DNA from: Bacillota bacterium
Lineage (GTDB): Bacteria > Bacillota > Clostridia > Christensenellales > CAG-138
DNA: 64,000 bases
Direction of reading: 5' to 3'
NCBI GenBank assembly: GCA_023455425.1
Contig: JAEYCM010000012.1
Span: 62,001 to 126,000 of the forward strand
How positions within the stretch are numbered: position 1 is the first letter of the stretch; the number at the start of each line of letters is the position of its first letter. This document shows positions 16,787-26,256 of this stretch, piece by piece. Under the pieces are notes generated by a model, which saw only the letters and a list, made by a program, of their open reading frames with translations, was not told the origin of the DNA and did no database searches. Made by a program: the position numbers and the translations under genes.

Positions 16787-17416
16787 ATGAGGGATGGACG
16801 TCAGGGGTTGCTCGTGGTTCTTTCGGGACCGTCGGGCGTGGGGAAGGGCACTGTGTGCCGCAAGCTTTTGGAGAGCAACCCGAGTATGACGCTTTCGATA
16901 TCGGTCACCACCCGCCCGATGCGGGAAGGGGAGCAAGAAGGCAGGGATTACTTTTTTCGATCCAAAGAGGAATTTTCGCGCATGGTGCGCGACGGCGAGT
17001 TTTTGGAGTATATGCGCGTATTCGGCACCCATTCCTACGGCACGCCGAAGAAATACGTGCAGGAGCAGCTTGACGCAGGGCGGGATGTTATACTTGAAAT
17101 CGACGTTCAGGGCGGTCTTAGGGTAAAAGAAGTTTGTCCCGAGGCGGTATTGGTGTTTCTAGCGCCGCCCTCCATGGAAGAATTAAAGCGCAGGCTCATT
17201 AGCCGCGGTACGGAGAGCGAAGAATCCATCGACCGCCGCACCGACGTCGCCTACTCGGAAATGCAGTGCATTACCTATTATGACTATGTTGTAATCAACT
17301 GCGCGGTGGAACAGGCCGTAGAAGGTCTGGAGGCCATCATACACGCGGAAAAGAGCCGCGTTGCCCGCAGTGATGATCTGATCAGTTTGTTATTGGAAGG
17401 ATGTGACCCTGTATGA
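16787..17416 (+). CDS. gmk: Guanylate kinase
   Basis: A 209-residue P-loop kinase that phosphorylates GMP to GDP. It shows the P-loop SGPSGVGKGT, the GMP-binding segment SVTTRPMREGEQEGRDYFF, YGTPKKYV, the DVQGG motif and FLAPPSMEELKRRLISRGTE. Length is typical. AGGAGG precedes the ATG, and the stop overlaps the start of rpoZ (ATGATG), so the two are translationally coupled. Confidence 0.97.
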   Translation: MRDGRQGLLVVLSGPSGVGKGTVCRKLLESNPSMTLSISVTTRPMREGEQEGRDYFFRSKEEFSRMVRDGEFLEYMRVFGTHSYGTPKKYVQEQLDAGRDVILEIDVQGGLRVKEVCPEAVLVFLAPPSMEELKRRLISRGTESEESIDRRTDVAYSEMQCITYYDYVVINCAVEQAVEGLEAIIHAEKSRVARSDDLISLLLEGCDPV

Positions 17417-17616
17417 TGAACAAACCCGGTGTCAATGAACTTGTAGACAAGGTCGGCTGCCGCTATATGCTGGTGATGTCGGTCGCGCGCCGCGCGCGCC
17501 AACTCCTCAACGATCCTGAAAAGCTGGGGGATAAAAACCCGGTGACCGCCGCGGTGGAGGATCTCTACAACGACCGTATCAACATCGAGTATCCCGAGGA
17601 ATATACGCTCCGGTAA
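17413..17616 (+). CDS. rpoZ: RNA polymerase omega subunit
   Basis: A 67-residue protein, MMNKPGVNELVDKVGCRYML, then VSVARRARQLL; the VaKRARqL-type helix is the omega signature. It supports assembly and stability of the beta-prime subunit. The start overlaps the gmk stop by 4 bases; a second ATG follows at 17416. Synteny gmk-rpoZ-coaBC is standard. Confidence 0.93.
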   Translation: MMNKPGVNELVDKVGCRYMLVMSVARRARQLLNDPEKLGDKNPVTAAVEDLYNDRINIEYPEEYTLR

Positions 17617-17621
17617 AGAAC

Positions 17622-18830
17622 ATGCAAAAGAAACCCACTGTGGTGCTGGGAGTCACCGGCTCCATCGCGGCGTATAAGGCTGCGGAGATCGTGAGCATGC
17701 TCACGAAAAAAGATATCGATGTGCGCGTCATCCTGACGGAGGGCGGCGCACACTTTATCACGCCGCTCACGCTGGAGACGCTGTCGCGCGCGCCCGTGTA
17801 TACGGACCAGTTCACGCGCGAAGCGCCCTATGAGGTGGAGCATATCGCGCTTGCGAAGCTTGCGGACGTGTTCTTGGTCGCCCCCGCGACGGCAAACTTT
17901 ATCGGCAAGGCGGCAAACGGGATCGCGGACGATCTGTTGCTGACCACGTATCTTGCTACCATAGCGCCTGTGCTCATTGCGCCCGCAATGAACACGAATA
18001 TGCTGCTGCATCCGGCTACCGTAAGAAGCATGGAGCTTCTGCGCGAGCGGGGGTGCGTGTTTATCGAGCCTTCGGAAGGCTTGCTCGCCTGCGGGGACGT
18101 CGGGAGAGGCAAGCTTGCGCCGGTGGAGGAGATTGTGGAGGCGGTTCTTTCGGCACTCCACAAGAAGAACGACCTTACGGGCAAGCGGATTTTAGTAACC
18201 GCCGGGCCTACGCGGGAAGCGATCGACCCCGTACGCTTTTTGTCCAACCGCAGCAGCGGAAAAATGGGCTTTGCCATTGCGGAAGCCGCGGCAAAGCGCG
18301 GGGCCTGCGTGACGCTTATCGCGGGACCGGTCACATTGCCCACGCCTGCAAACGTCAACCGGGTGGACATTACCTCCAGCGCGCAGCTTTGCGGCGCTGT
18401 GGAGGAAGCCTTCCCGCATTGCGACGCGCTCGTTATGGCTGCGGCCCCTGCGGATTTTACCGTGCCCGTCGTTTCCGCACAGAAGATCAAAAAGCACGGC
18501 GAGGGGTTGAATCTTTCCCTCACGCCTACTACTGATATCCTCGCCCGTATCAGTACATCAAAGAAAGACCAGATCGTCATGGGCTTTGCTGCGGAAACGC
18601 AGGATATTGAGCGCAACGCCACGGACAAGCTGGCAAGAAAGAAGCTCGATTTTATTGCGGCCAACGACGTGAGTAAAAGCGATGCAGGGTTTTTGGTGGA
18701 TACCAACGCCGTGACGCTCTATTCCGCCGATGGCGGCAAGCGGGAAAGCGGATTGATGCAAAAATCCGCGCTGGCGGATTGGCTGCTCGACACGCTTCAT
18801 GACGCAATGGAAAAACGGCAGGAAGGCTGA
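17622..18830 (+). CDS. coaBC: Bifunctional phosphopantothenoylcysteine decarboxylase/synthase CoaBC
   Basis: A 402-residue fusion for two steps of coenzyme A synthesis. The N-terminal flavoprotein decarboxylase (CoaC, about 1-185) begins VVLGVTGSIAAYKAAEIV, with the active-site region APAMNTNML and the substrate-flap cysteine in EGLLACGDVGRGKL. The C-terminal CoaB ligase (about 188-400) has VTAGPTREAIDPVRFLSNRSSGKMG and AAPADF. CoaB couples cysteine to phosphopantothenate with CTP and CoaC removes the carboxyl group. It starts 5 bases after rpoZ. Confidence 0.96.
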   Translation: MQKKPTVVLGVTGSIAAYKAAEIVSMLTKKDIDVRVILTEGGAHFITPLTLETLSRAPVYTDQFTREAPYEVEHIALAKLADVFLVAPATANFIGKAANGIADDLLLTTYLATIAPVLIAPAMNTNMLLHPATVRSMELLRERGCVFIEPSEGLLACGDVGRGKLAPVEEIVEAVLSALHKKNDLTGKRILVTAGPTREAIDPVRFLSNRSSGKMGFAIAEAAAKRGACVTLIAGPVTLPTPANVNRVDITSSAQLCGAVEEAFPHCDALVMAAAPADFTVPVVSAQKIKKHGEGLNLSLTPTTDILARISTSKKDQIVMGFAAETQDIERNATDKLARKKLDFIAANDVSKSDAGFLVDTNAVTLYSADGGKRESGLMQKSALADWLLDTLHDAMEKRQEG

Positions 18831-18923
18831 CACGTTCTTTTCTTATCAATTGAGTACAACTCTTAATGGAGGTCTTGGGCGAACGCTGCAAAGAACTCTT
18901 GGGCAGGCAGGGGAGGTGGTCAC

Positions 18924-21179
18924 ATGTATGCGCAGGTTATCGTAGATATTGCGCATTCAGAGGTGGACCGCCTTTTTACGTACGCCGTTCCGGAGGATAT
19001 GAAATTAAGACTGGGCCAGCATGTGCTTGTGCCGTTTGGCCGGGGCAACAAGCCGCTCGAAGGGTTTATTTTGGGCGTTATGGAGCAAGCGCCGGAAGAA
19101 ATGGCGGGGCGCATCAAGCCCATTTTGCGCGTCCTTGCGCCTTACCCGATTTTTACAGAAGAGCAGTTGGAGCTTGCGCGTTGGATGCAGCAGAACTACC
19201 ATTGCGTGCTGGTGGATGCGCTGCGGCTGATGATTCCCGCGCAGTTGCGCGGCGGAAGAATTGGGGAAAAGACGGTGCGCACCGTCCAGCGTGCGGATGA
19301 TCTTAGTATTGAGGCCGCGCGCGCTTCACTTCTTAAAAAGGACGGAACGCCCAAAGCGCCCCGCCAGTCCGAAGTATTGGAGCTTTTAATTAAAACGAAT
19401 GCGCCGATGTCCGTGAAGGATATTGCGGCTTTCCTGCCCGGCGCGGAAGGGGCGGTCTCCGCGCTCATCAAAAAAGGGCTGATTGCGGAAGAAGATTGCG
19501 TCACGTTCCGCCGACCGGCCATAAAGAGCCGGGAATCTATCCCCGTCAAGCTGACCGCCGAACAGCATAAGGCCGTGGAGACGGTAAGCGAAGGCATGCA
19601 AAAGGGGGACGGGGTCTATTTATTGCACGGGGTCACGGGCAGCGGAAAGACGGAAGTCTATATGCACTGCATCAGCCGGTGTATTGCAGAAGGAAAACAG
19701 GCCATTCTGCTGGTGCCGGAAATCGCGCTTACTCCGCAGACCATGGGGCTGTTCCGCGCCCGGTTCGGGGACAATGTGGCAGTGCTGCACAGCAGGCTTT
19801 CCGCAGGGGAGCGCTTTGACGAATGGCGGCGCATCCGGCTCGGCATGGTACAGGTGGCGGTGGGGGCCAGGAGCGCGGTGTTCGCGCCGTTTGAAAGCCT
19901 GGGCCTTCTTATTGTGGATGAGGAGCATGAGCCCACCTACCAGAGCGAACTTTCCCCGCGTTACCAGGCGGTGGAGGTCGCAAGAAAGCGCGCCGCAATG
20001 GCGAATGCGCCGCTCATATTGGGCAGCGCCACGCCCTCCATCCAGAGTTATTACCGGGCGAAAACGGGCGTCTATACGCTTGTTGAGCTGACCGAGCGCG
20101 TGCAGAAGCGCCCCATGCCGGATATCAAAATTGTGGACATGCGGCAGGAATTCCTGCGCGGCAATACGGGCATATTCAGCAGCGCATTATACAGCGCGTT
20201 GGATTCTTGCCTGCGCGCGAAAAAACAGGCGATTTTGTTCATCAACCGCAGGGGATATTCCACATTCGTTTCCTGCCGGGCCTGCGGGCATGTGTTTCAG
20301 TGCAAGGATTGCGACATCTCCATGACGTACCACCGCACGGAGGAATGCGTCAAATGCCACTACTGCGGGCATACGGAGGCGGTGCCGACCACTTGCCCCA
20401 ACTGCGGCCAGCCGTTTATCAAATACTTTGGCGTGGGCACCCAGCAGGTGGAGGAACAACTGCGCGAGCATTTCCCACAGGTAAAAGCCTTGCGCATGGA
20501 TATGGACAGCACGCGCACCAAGGATGCGCACGAAAATCTCCTCTCCACCTTTGCGCGGGGGGATGCGCAGGTGCTCATCGGCACGCAGATGGTGGCGAAG
20601 GGACTTGATTTCCCGGATGTGACGCTCGTTGGCGTAGTAGCAGCGGATTCTTCGCTCTATCTTCCGGATTACCGGAGCGCCGAGCGCACGTTTCAGCTCC
20701 TTACCCAGGTGGCGGGGCGCGCCGGGCGTGACCTTTCGCCGGGGCGGGTCGTGATCCAGACGTATTCGCCGGGGCATCCGAGCATCGCGTTCGCGCGCAC
20801 GCATGATTATAAGGGCTTTTTCGCCTATGAGCTTGCGCAGCGCAAGGCCGCGCTGTTTCCGCCATTTTCCCTGTTTGTACGCGCGCTCTTTACGGGCCTT
20901 GAGGAGGATGCCCTGCATCAAGACGGCGTCCGTTACGCAAAAGGGCTGGAGGCGGCGGTGAAGGAAGCATTAGGCGGCCATGAAGAAGAGCTTTTGTTTT
21001 TAAGCGCCGCGCCCGCGCCCATATACAAGAAGCAGGGCGTATACCGTTTTGCCATATTGGTCAAACTTCTGCGTACGCCGCGCACGGCCGCGGCGCTCAA
21101 GGCCATCTATGAATACACCTCCGCGCACCGGGGAGAGCGGTTCGCTTCGCTTGAAATCAACCCCGGCGATCTGTTTTAA
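18924..21179 (+). CDS. priA: Primosomal replication-restart helicase PriA
   Basis: A 751-residue SF2 helicase. The N-terminal DNA-binding domain starts YAQVIVDIAHSEVDRLFTY; Walker A is GVTGSGKTEVY, Walker B DEEHEPTYQSE, then GSATPSIQS. Eight cysteines in two zinc sites follow (CRACGHVFQCKDCDISM, CVKCHYCGHTEAVPTTCPNC), and C-terminal motifs include GTQMVAKGLDFPDVTLVG and QVAGRAGR. PriA reloads the replisome at collapsed forks. GGGGAGG precedes the ATG. Confidence 0.97.
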   Translation: MYAQVIVDIAHSEVDRLFTYAVPEDMKLRLGQHVLVPFGRGNKPLEGFILGVMEQAPEEMAGRIKPILRVLAPYPIFTEEQLELARWMQQNYHCVLVDALRLMIPAQLRGGRIGEKTVRTVQRADDLSIEAARASLLKKDGTPKAPRQSEVLELLIKTNAPMSVKDIAAFLPGAEGAVSALIKKGLIAEEDCVTFRRPAIKSRESIPVKLTAEQHKAVETVSEGMQKGDGVYLLHGVTGSGKTEVYMHCISRCIAEGKQAILLVPEIALTPQTMGLFRARFGDNVAVLHSRLSAGERFDEWRRIRLGMVQVAVGARSAVFAPFESLGLLIVDEEHEPTYQSELSPRYQAVEVARKRAAMANAPLILGSATPSIQSYYRAKTGVYTLVELTERVQKRPMPDIKIVDMRQEFLRGNTGIFSSALYSALDSCLRAKKQAILFINRRGYSTFVSCRACGHVFQCKDCDISMTYHRTEECVKCHYCGHTEAVPTTCPNCGQPFIKYFGVGTQQVEEQLREHFPQVKALRMDMDSTRTKDAHENLLSTFARGDAQVLIGTQMVAKGLDFPDVTLVGVVAADSSLYLPDYRSAERTFQLLTQVAGRAGRDLSPGRVVIQTYSPGHPSIAFARTHDYKGFFAYELAQRKAALFPPFSLFVRALFTGLEEDALHQDGVRYAKGLEAAVKEALGGHEEELLFLSAAPAPIYKKQGVYRFAILVKLLRTPRTAAALKAIYEYTSAHRGERFASLEINPGDLF

Positions 21180-21251
21180 TTGTAATTGGGCATTTTTATG
21201 AAATTCAGGCGGCGCTCCAAGAAAGGCTGTTCCTTGGGTGCGTATGCGTAT

Positions 21252-21257
21252 TATAAT
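21252..21257 (+). promoter_or_regulatory. Candidate -10 for def-fmt-rsmB
   Basis: A perfect TATAAT lies about 70 bases before def in the 145-base gap after priA. No good -35 is visible at 16-18 bases. Confidence 0.35.
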
Positions 21258-21324
21258 AAAATGATGGAATAGCGCGAAGGCGCTTAGATTGAAAGCGGGT
21301 TAATCCCAAAGAGGAGAAGGTACT

Positions 21325-21846
21325 ATGGCATTGAGAAGGATTTTGCAGGAAAAGGACCCCGCATTGTATAAGGTCTGCAGGCCGGTGGAGCGCATCGACA
21401 AGCGCATTCACACGTTGCTCGACGATATGCTCGAAACCATGTACGACGCCGAAGGCGTGGGCCTTGCCGCGTCCCAGGTGGGGATACTGCGGCGCGTCGT
21501 TGTGATCGATTGCGGGGACGGCCCCGTGGAAATGATCAACCCCGAAATTCTCTTTACCGAGGGCGAGGAGGGCTGCATGGAAGGGTGCCTTTCCTTCCCC
21601 GGTAAATCCGGCTATGTGGTGCGCCCCAGCCATGTCATTGCCCGCGCCCAGAACCGCAACGGGGAATGGGTGGAATATGACGCGACGGGGCTGTTCGCCC
21701 GCGCCATTCTGCACGAAACGGATCATCTGGACGGCAAGGTGTATCTTGATCTGGTCACCGACCCGCCCGAAGGATACAACGAGGAAGAAGGATGCGACGA
21801 GCCGGATGCGGACGACGCGCCCGACGCGCCGGAGGAAAAAATCTGA
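21325..21846 (+). CDS. def: Peptide deformylase
   Basis: A 173-residue metallo-hydrolase that removes the formyl group from nascent proteins. All three family motifs are present: GVGLAASQVG, EGCLSFPG (metal cysteine) and HETDHLDG (metal histidines and catalytic glutamate). The tail after about residue 150 is unusually acidic (GCDEPDADDAPDAPEE). GAGGAGAAGG precedes the ATG. Its TGA overlaps the fmt ATG by one base, the usual def-fmt coupling. Confidence 0.96.
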   Translation: MALRRILQEKDPALYKVCRPVERIDKRIHTLLDDMLETMYDAEGVGLAASQVGILRRVVVIDCGDGPVEMINPEILFTEGEEGCMEGCLSFPGKSGYVVRPSHVIARAQNRNGEWVEYDATGLFARAILHETDHLDGKVYLDLVTDPPEGYNEEEGCDEPDADDAPDAPEEKI

Positions 21847-22775
21847 TGCGGATTGCCTTCTTGGGGACGCCGGAGTTCGCGCTCCCGTCGCTTCAAATGC
21901 TCATTGATACGGAGCATACGCTTTGCGTGTTTACCCAGCCGGACAAGCCGCAGGGCAGGCACGCCGTACTGACCGCGCCGCCTGTTAAAGTGCTTGCGCA
22001 GCAATATGGCATCCCTGTATACCAGCCCAGGCGCATGCGGGACGCGGAAGGGTTGGAGCCGCTTCGCGCGTTTCAGCCGGATCTGATGGTGACGGCGGCG
22101 TTCGGACAACTATTGAGCGCGGAAAACCTGAGCATCCCTCAATACGGCTGCATCAACGTGCACGGTTCGCTTTTGCCCAAATACCGGGGCGCCGCGCCCA
22201 TCCAGTGGGCGGTGATCGATGGCGAGGCGGTCACGGGCATTACTACCATGCTCACAGACGTGGGTTTGGATACCGGGGACATTCTCCTTACCCGTGAGCT
22301 TTCCATTTTGCCCGACGAGACGGCGGGGGAATTGTATGCGCGCATGGCGGAATTGGGCGCAGAGGTACTCAAAGAAACTATAGAAAAGCTTGCGAACGGC
22401 ACGCTGGCCCGCACCCCGCAGCAGGAAGAGCAGGCGACCAAATGCCGCATGCTCAAAAAAGAAGATGGGAAGCTTGCGTTCAATCAATCTGCCAAAAGCG
22501 TGCACGACCGTGTGCGTGGCGTAAACCCGTGGCCCGGCGCATACGCATATATGGAAGACGGAATGGACACGCTCAAGATATGGCGCACCCGTATGACGGA
22601 AGAAAAGCCGCAGGGAGAACCCGGCATGCTGTATGGCGATGAAAAACGCGGGCTGTTCGTCTGCTGTGCGGACGGCGTTTTAGAAATACTGGAACTGCAG
22701 GCCGCGGGCGGAAAGCGCATGGAAGCGAAAGCGTACCTGCGCGGCAAGCCCCTTGCGGGACTGAAGCTCATATGA
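21846..22775 (+). CDS. fmt: Methionyl-tRNA formyltransferase
   Basis: A 309-residue protein starting MRIAFLGTPEFALPSLQ, with the formyl-transferase motif SLLPKYRGAAPIQWAVIDGE and catalytic residues in the N-H-D pattern (INVHGSLLP, TDVGLDTGDIL), plus the C-terminal OB-like domain. It formylates initiator Met-tRNA with 10-formyl-THF. The ATG at 21846 sits in the def stop; the frame is open further upstream but would overlap def by 54 bases. It overlaps rsmB by 4 bases. Confidence 0.96.
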   Translation: MRIAFLGTPEFALPSLQMLIDTEHTLCVFTQPDKPQGRHAVLTAPPVKVLAQQYGIPVYQPRRMRDAEGLEPLRAFQPDLMVTAAFGQLLSAENLSIPQYGCINVHGSLLPKYRGAAPIQWAVIDGEAVTGITTMLTDVGLDTGDILLTRELSILPDETAGELYARMAELGAEVLKETIEKLANGTLARTPQQEEQATKCRMLKKEDGKLAFNQSAKSVHDRVRGVNPWPGAYAYMEDGMDTLKIWRTRMTEEKPQGEPGMLYGDEKRGLFVCCADGVLEILELQAAGGKRMEAKAYLRGKPLAGLKLI

Positions 22776-24079
22776 GCATACGAAGAATTGCGCTCGAAGC
22801 GCTATTGGACATTACCGACCGCGGCGCATATGCAAACTTGCGGCTTAAGGAAGCGCAGCAGAATTTGAGCGCTTCGGACGCCAAGTGGGTTTCGGCAGCG
22901 GTTTACGAGACATTGGATCATTTGCTTTATCTTGATTATATGCTTTCGCATATGACCAAGGGGACGCAAAAGCCGGTGATCCGCGGCATCCTGCGCATGG
23001 GGGCGTGCCAGCTCCTGTTTATGCGCACGCCTGCTTCCGCCGCCGTCAACGAAAGCGTCAAGCTTGCAAAGGAAGTCGGCAAAGCCGCAATGGCGGGGTA
23101 TATCAATGGTGTGCTGCGCGCGCTTGCGCGGGATATGGACGCGCTGCCGTCTCTCCCCAAAGAACCCGCTGCGCGGCTGAGCATCCAGTACAGCTGGCCG
23201 AAGTGGCTCGTCACCGAATGGATTTCCCGCTTTGGCGAGGCGGAAACGGAAGCCATGCTGCAGGAACAGCCGCAGCCCATGACGTTGCGCGCGCATCCTC
23301 CGTTTACGACGGAAGAGCTGGATGAGTTGCTCAAAGACAGGCACATCGGATTTTCGCGCGGCGCGTTTGTGCCTGACTGTTTCAAGCTGGAGCAGGGGTT
23401 TGATGTAGCGAACGACCCGCTGTTTCTAAACGGAAGCTTCGCCGTGCAAAGCGAAAGCGCCATGCTTGTCTGCCGCGCGTGCGGCGTGAAACCGGGCATG
23501 CGCGTACTGGACGCCTGCGCGGCGCCCGGCGGGAAAAGCGCGTACCTTTACGCGCTGCAGCCGGATATTGCGCTTACCGCTTGGGAATTGCACCCGCACC
23601 GCAAGGAATTGATGGACAAAACGTTTGCGCGGCTGTATGTTCCCGTACAGACCAGCGTACAGGACGCGGCGGAGTATGTGGCGGCGTGCAGGAATGCGTA
23701 TGACGTGGTACTGCTGGATGTGCCATGTTCCGGCCTTGGGGTGGCGCACAGCAAGCCCGACGTCCGCTACACGAAAACGCCGGAAGGCGTGGAGGCGTTG
23801 GTCGAAACGCAGCGCCGGATTTTAGAAACCTGCGCACAGTATGTCAAACCAGGCGGCACATTGCTTTACGCAAGCTGTACGATTTCGGAGCGGGAAAACG
23901 AGGAACAGGTCAAAGCGTTCCTCGCGCGGCATAAAGAATTTCGGCTGGAGCCGTTGACACCGTTTTTGCCCGCCGCTTTAGGGAATTTAGAAAGTGGCAT
24001 GGTGCAGCTTTTGCCGCACAAACACCACACAGAAGGCTTTTTTATCGCGCGTTTGGCGCGTGATACTAGTCTCAAGTAA
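22772..24079 (+). CDS. rsmB: 16S rRNA (cytosine-967-C5)-methyltransferase RsmB
   Basis: A 435-residue protein with an N-terminal NusB-like domain (about 1-140) and a C-terminal SAM-dependent methyltransferase. The SAM site is LDACAAPGGKSAYL; the catalytic cysteine is in LLDVPCSGLGV, and the second motif cysteine is in YASCTISERENE. It methylates C967 of 16S rRNA. Its start overlaps the fmt stop (ATGA). One difference from E. coli is ACAAPGGK in the SAM loop, common in Firmicutes. Confidence 0.94.
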   Translation: MSIRRIALEALLDITDRGAYANLRLKEAQQNLSASDAKWVSAAVYETLDHLLYLDYMLSHMTKGTQKPVIRGILRMGACQLLFMRTPASAAVNESVKLAKEVGKAAMAGYINGVLRALARDMDALPSLPKEPAARLSIQYSWPKWLVTEWISRFGEAETEAMLQEQPQPMTLRAHPPFTTEELDELLKDRHIGFSRGAFVPDCFKLEQGFDVANDPLFLNGSFAVQSESAMLVCRACGVKPGMRVLDACAAPGGKSAYLYALQPDIALTAWELHPHRKELMDKTFARLYVPVQTSVQDAAEYVAACRNAYDVVLLDVPCSGLGVAHSKPDVRYTKTPEGVEALVETQRRILETCAQYVKPGGTLLYASCTISERENEEQVKAFLARHKEFRLEPLTPFLPAALGNLESGMVQLLPHKHHTEGFFIARLARDTSLK

Positions 24080-24240
24080 AAATTGAGATTAGATTTGCGA
24101 GGATTTTTGTCGTCCAGCAAGGAACGGGAAGGAGACGTAGCCGGCAGCTACGCCGACTGACGGCGACACCGCTGGGGGGGGCAAAAAGACCGCAAAGATG
24201 TCCCTATTTATGCTTGAGAGTAGTATTGCAAAGAGGAAAC
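24080..24240. repeat. Structured intergenic element before rlmN
   Basis: This 161-base gap carries two adjoining stem-loops, CGTAGC/GCTACG (24136-24152) and CGCCG/CGGCG (24151-24165, ACTGA loop), which share two bases, then a run of eight G (24173-24180) and CAAAAAGACCGCAAAGA. It lies between co-directional genes and looks like a conserved RNA structure or intergenic repeat. I do not recognise a named family. Confidence 0.35.
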
Positions 24241-25290
24241 ATGAAACGTTTGATGGACCATACCCCGGAGGAATTACAGGAACTCGTAAAAAGCCTGGGT
24301 CAGCCCGCTTTTCGCTTTAAGCAGGTAAACGAATGGCTCATGCGCGGCATGCGGCCGGAGGAAATGACAAACCTTCCCAAGGCGCTACGTGAAGAACTGA
24401 GCAAAATTCCTTTTGGCGGGGCGTCCATCCACGCAAAATACGCGTCCGCGCAGGACGGCACGGTCAAATACCTGTTCGCCCTCGAAGACGGCAATTTAGT
24501 CGAAGGCGTACTGATGCGCTACCACCACGGCAATACGCTGTGCCTTTCTACACAGGTCGGATGCCGGATGAACTGCGCGTTTTGCGCTTCCACGCTCGGT
24601 GGCCGTGTGCGGAATCTTTCGGCGGGGGAGATGCTCTCCCAGGTTACCGCCATCGAGCGGGACGAACCAAAAACGGCAAGCGGCCGCGCGGTCACCAACA
24701 TTGTGCTCATGGGCAGCGGCGAACCGCTCGATAATTATGATAACGTGGTCGCGTTTTTGCACAGGGCCGTATCGCCGGAAGGCTTGGGCATCAGCGCGCG
24801 CAATATTTCGCTTTCCACCTGCGGGCTCTTACCCAACATGAAGCGGCTTGCAGCGGAAGCGCCGCACGTGACGCTGTGCGTATCCTTACACGCGCATTCG
24901 GACGAACAACGTAGCGCAATCATGCCCATCAACCGCGCGTACCCGATCGATGCGGTATTAAGCGCCGCCAAGGCGTACGCGGAAGAGACCGGTAGGCGCG
25001 TGATATTCGAATACGCGCTCATCGAGGGCGTGAACGCGTCCAAAGAGGACGCTGACGCGCTTGCAAGCAGGCTTAGGGGCATCAACTGCCATGTCAACCT
25101 CATTCCGCTCAACCCCGTGCCGGAGCGGGATTTAAAAGGGGCGACACGGAAACAGGCCATGCAGTTTGCGGCTTGGCTGACGGAGCGGCATGTTTCCGCC
25201 ACCGTGCGGCGGGAGATGGGCACGGATATCGAGGGTGCGTGCGGCCAGTTACGCCGCCGTGTGTTAGCTGAGAATGATGGGGGAGTGTAG
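24241..25290 (+). CDS. rlmN: Dual-specificity rRNA/tRNA m2A methyltransferase RlmN (radical SAM)
   Basis: A 349-residue radical SAM methyltransferase. The N-terminal helical domain has PAFRFKQVNEWL; the cluster motif is CRMNCAFC (CxxxCxxC), followed by MGSGEPLDNYDNV and SLHAHSDEQRSAIMPINRAYP; the methyl-carrying cysteine is in GACGQLR near residue 338. It makes 2-methyladenosine at A2503 of 23S rRNA and A37 of some tRNAs. The ATG at 24241 follows AGAGGAA; an upstream in-frame codon at 24214 adds only nine poorly conserved residues. whiA starts 3 bases after the stop. Confidence 0.95.
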   Translation: MKRLMDHTPEELQELVKSLGQPAFRFKQVNEWLMRGMRPEEMTNLPKALREELSKIPFGGASIHAKYASAQDGTVKYLFALEDGNLVEGVLMRYHHGNTLCLSTQVGCRMNCAFCASTLGGRVRNLSAGEMLSQVTAIERDEPKTASGRAVTNIVLMGSGEPLDNYDNVVAFLHRAVSPEGLGISARNISLSTCGLLPNMKRLAAEAPHVTLCVSLHAHSDEQRSAIMPINRAYPIDAVLSAAKAYAEETGRRVIFEYALIEGVNASKEDADALASRLRGINCHVNLIPLNPVPERDLKGATRKQAMQFAAWLTERHVSATVRREMGTDIEGACGQLRRRVLAENDGGV

Positions 25291-25293
25291 TCC

Positions 25294-26214
25294 ATGTCCT
25301 TTTCCAGGGGCGTGAAGCAGGAGCTTGCGCATATCCGCCTCCGCTCGGAGGCGCTAAAGCGCGCGCAGCTTTACGGGTTGACGCATGCGGCGGGCACATT
25401 GAAACTGGGCCGGACGTTTGGCATCGAGTACGTGACGGAAACGCATGAGGTCGGGCGGCACATCGCGGCGCTGGCGACTTCCCTCTATGAGGTGGACGCG
25501 ACGATTTCGCTGCGGGATACGGAACGTCGGCTGACGCTCACCGTGGTCGCATTAAACGGCGAAGGATGCGAGGCGCTGCTCACGGATGCGGGCCTGTTCC
25601 AAAGGACCGAGGCGGGCGTGGAACTCACACAGGAAATCCCGCACGCAAAGCTGAAAACTGAGGACCTGCAAAAGGCGTTTTTGCGCGGCGTATTCATGGG
25701 CGCAGGCTCCTGTTCCGACCCCAAACGCGCCTATCATCTGGAGATTGTCTGCCGCAGCGAAGAACTTGCCCAGGCGCTTTGCGGCTTGATGGAAGCCTTA
25801 AGCCTGGAGGCAAAAACGGTTCGCCGCAAGGAACGAACTGTGATATACTTAAAAGAGGGCGATCGCATCGCCTCGTTTCTTGCGTTACTCGGCGCTTCCA
25901 CCGCAACGCTTTCCTTTGAGGATACGCGGGCGGAAAAGGAACTGCGCAATTATATCAACCGCATGAGCAACTGCGAGACCGCCAATATCGGTAAGACCGT
26001 AAACGCGGCGGGCGAACAGATTGAGGCCATAGAGCGGATTTTGCGGCATAAAAGCCACAAACGGTTGACGCCCGCGCTGCGGGAAACGGCGGAATTGCGC
26101 CTGCATCACCCCGACGCAAGCTTACAGGAGCTTGCGGACCTTGCGGGCATTGGAAAATCCGGCATGAACCACCGCCTGCAAAGATTGCTGCAAATTGCGG
26201 AACACTTACGTTGA
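25294..26214 (+). CDS. whiA: DNA-binding protein WhiA
   Basis: A 306-residue protein with a LAGLIDADG-like N-terminal fold (SFSRGVKQELAHI at the start, FLRGVFMGAGSCSDP, YHLEIVC, then NYINRMSNCETANIGKT) and a C-terminal helix-turn-helix (SLQELADLAGIGKSGMNHRLQRL). In actinomycetes WhiA is a sporulation regulator; in Firmicutes it affects chromosome segregation and division. The neighbouring HPr paralogue downstream reproduces the B. subtilis whiA-crh order. yvcJ and yvcK, normally upstream, are absent here and rlmN takes their place. Confidence 0.95.
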   Translation: MSFSRGVKQELAHIRLRSEALKRAQLYGLTHAAGTLKLGRTFGIEYVTETHEVGRHIAALATSLYEVDATISLRDTERRLTLTVVALNGEGCEALLTDAGLFQRTEAGVELTQEIPHAKLKTEDLQKAFLRGVFMGAGSCSDPKRAYHLEIVCRSEELAQALCGLMEALSLEAKTVRRKERTVIYLKEGDRIASFLALLGASTATLSFEDTRAEKELRNYINRMSNCETANIGKTVNAAGEQIEAIERILRHKSHKRLTPALRETAELRLHHPDASLQELADLAGIGKSGMNHRLQRLLQIAEHLR

Positions 26215-26256
26215 AGTTGCCCTAAGGCGGGTATTGATAGATCAAAAGGAGGCGTC

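Noticed and set aside
17828..18706. 292-codon minus-strand frame opposite coaBC
   Set aside because: Antisense to conserved CoaBC motifs; no start signal or family features.
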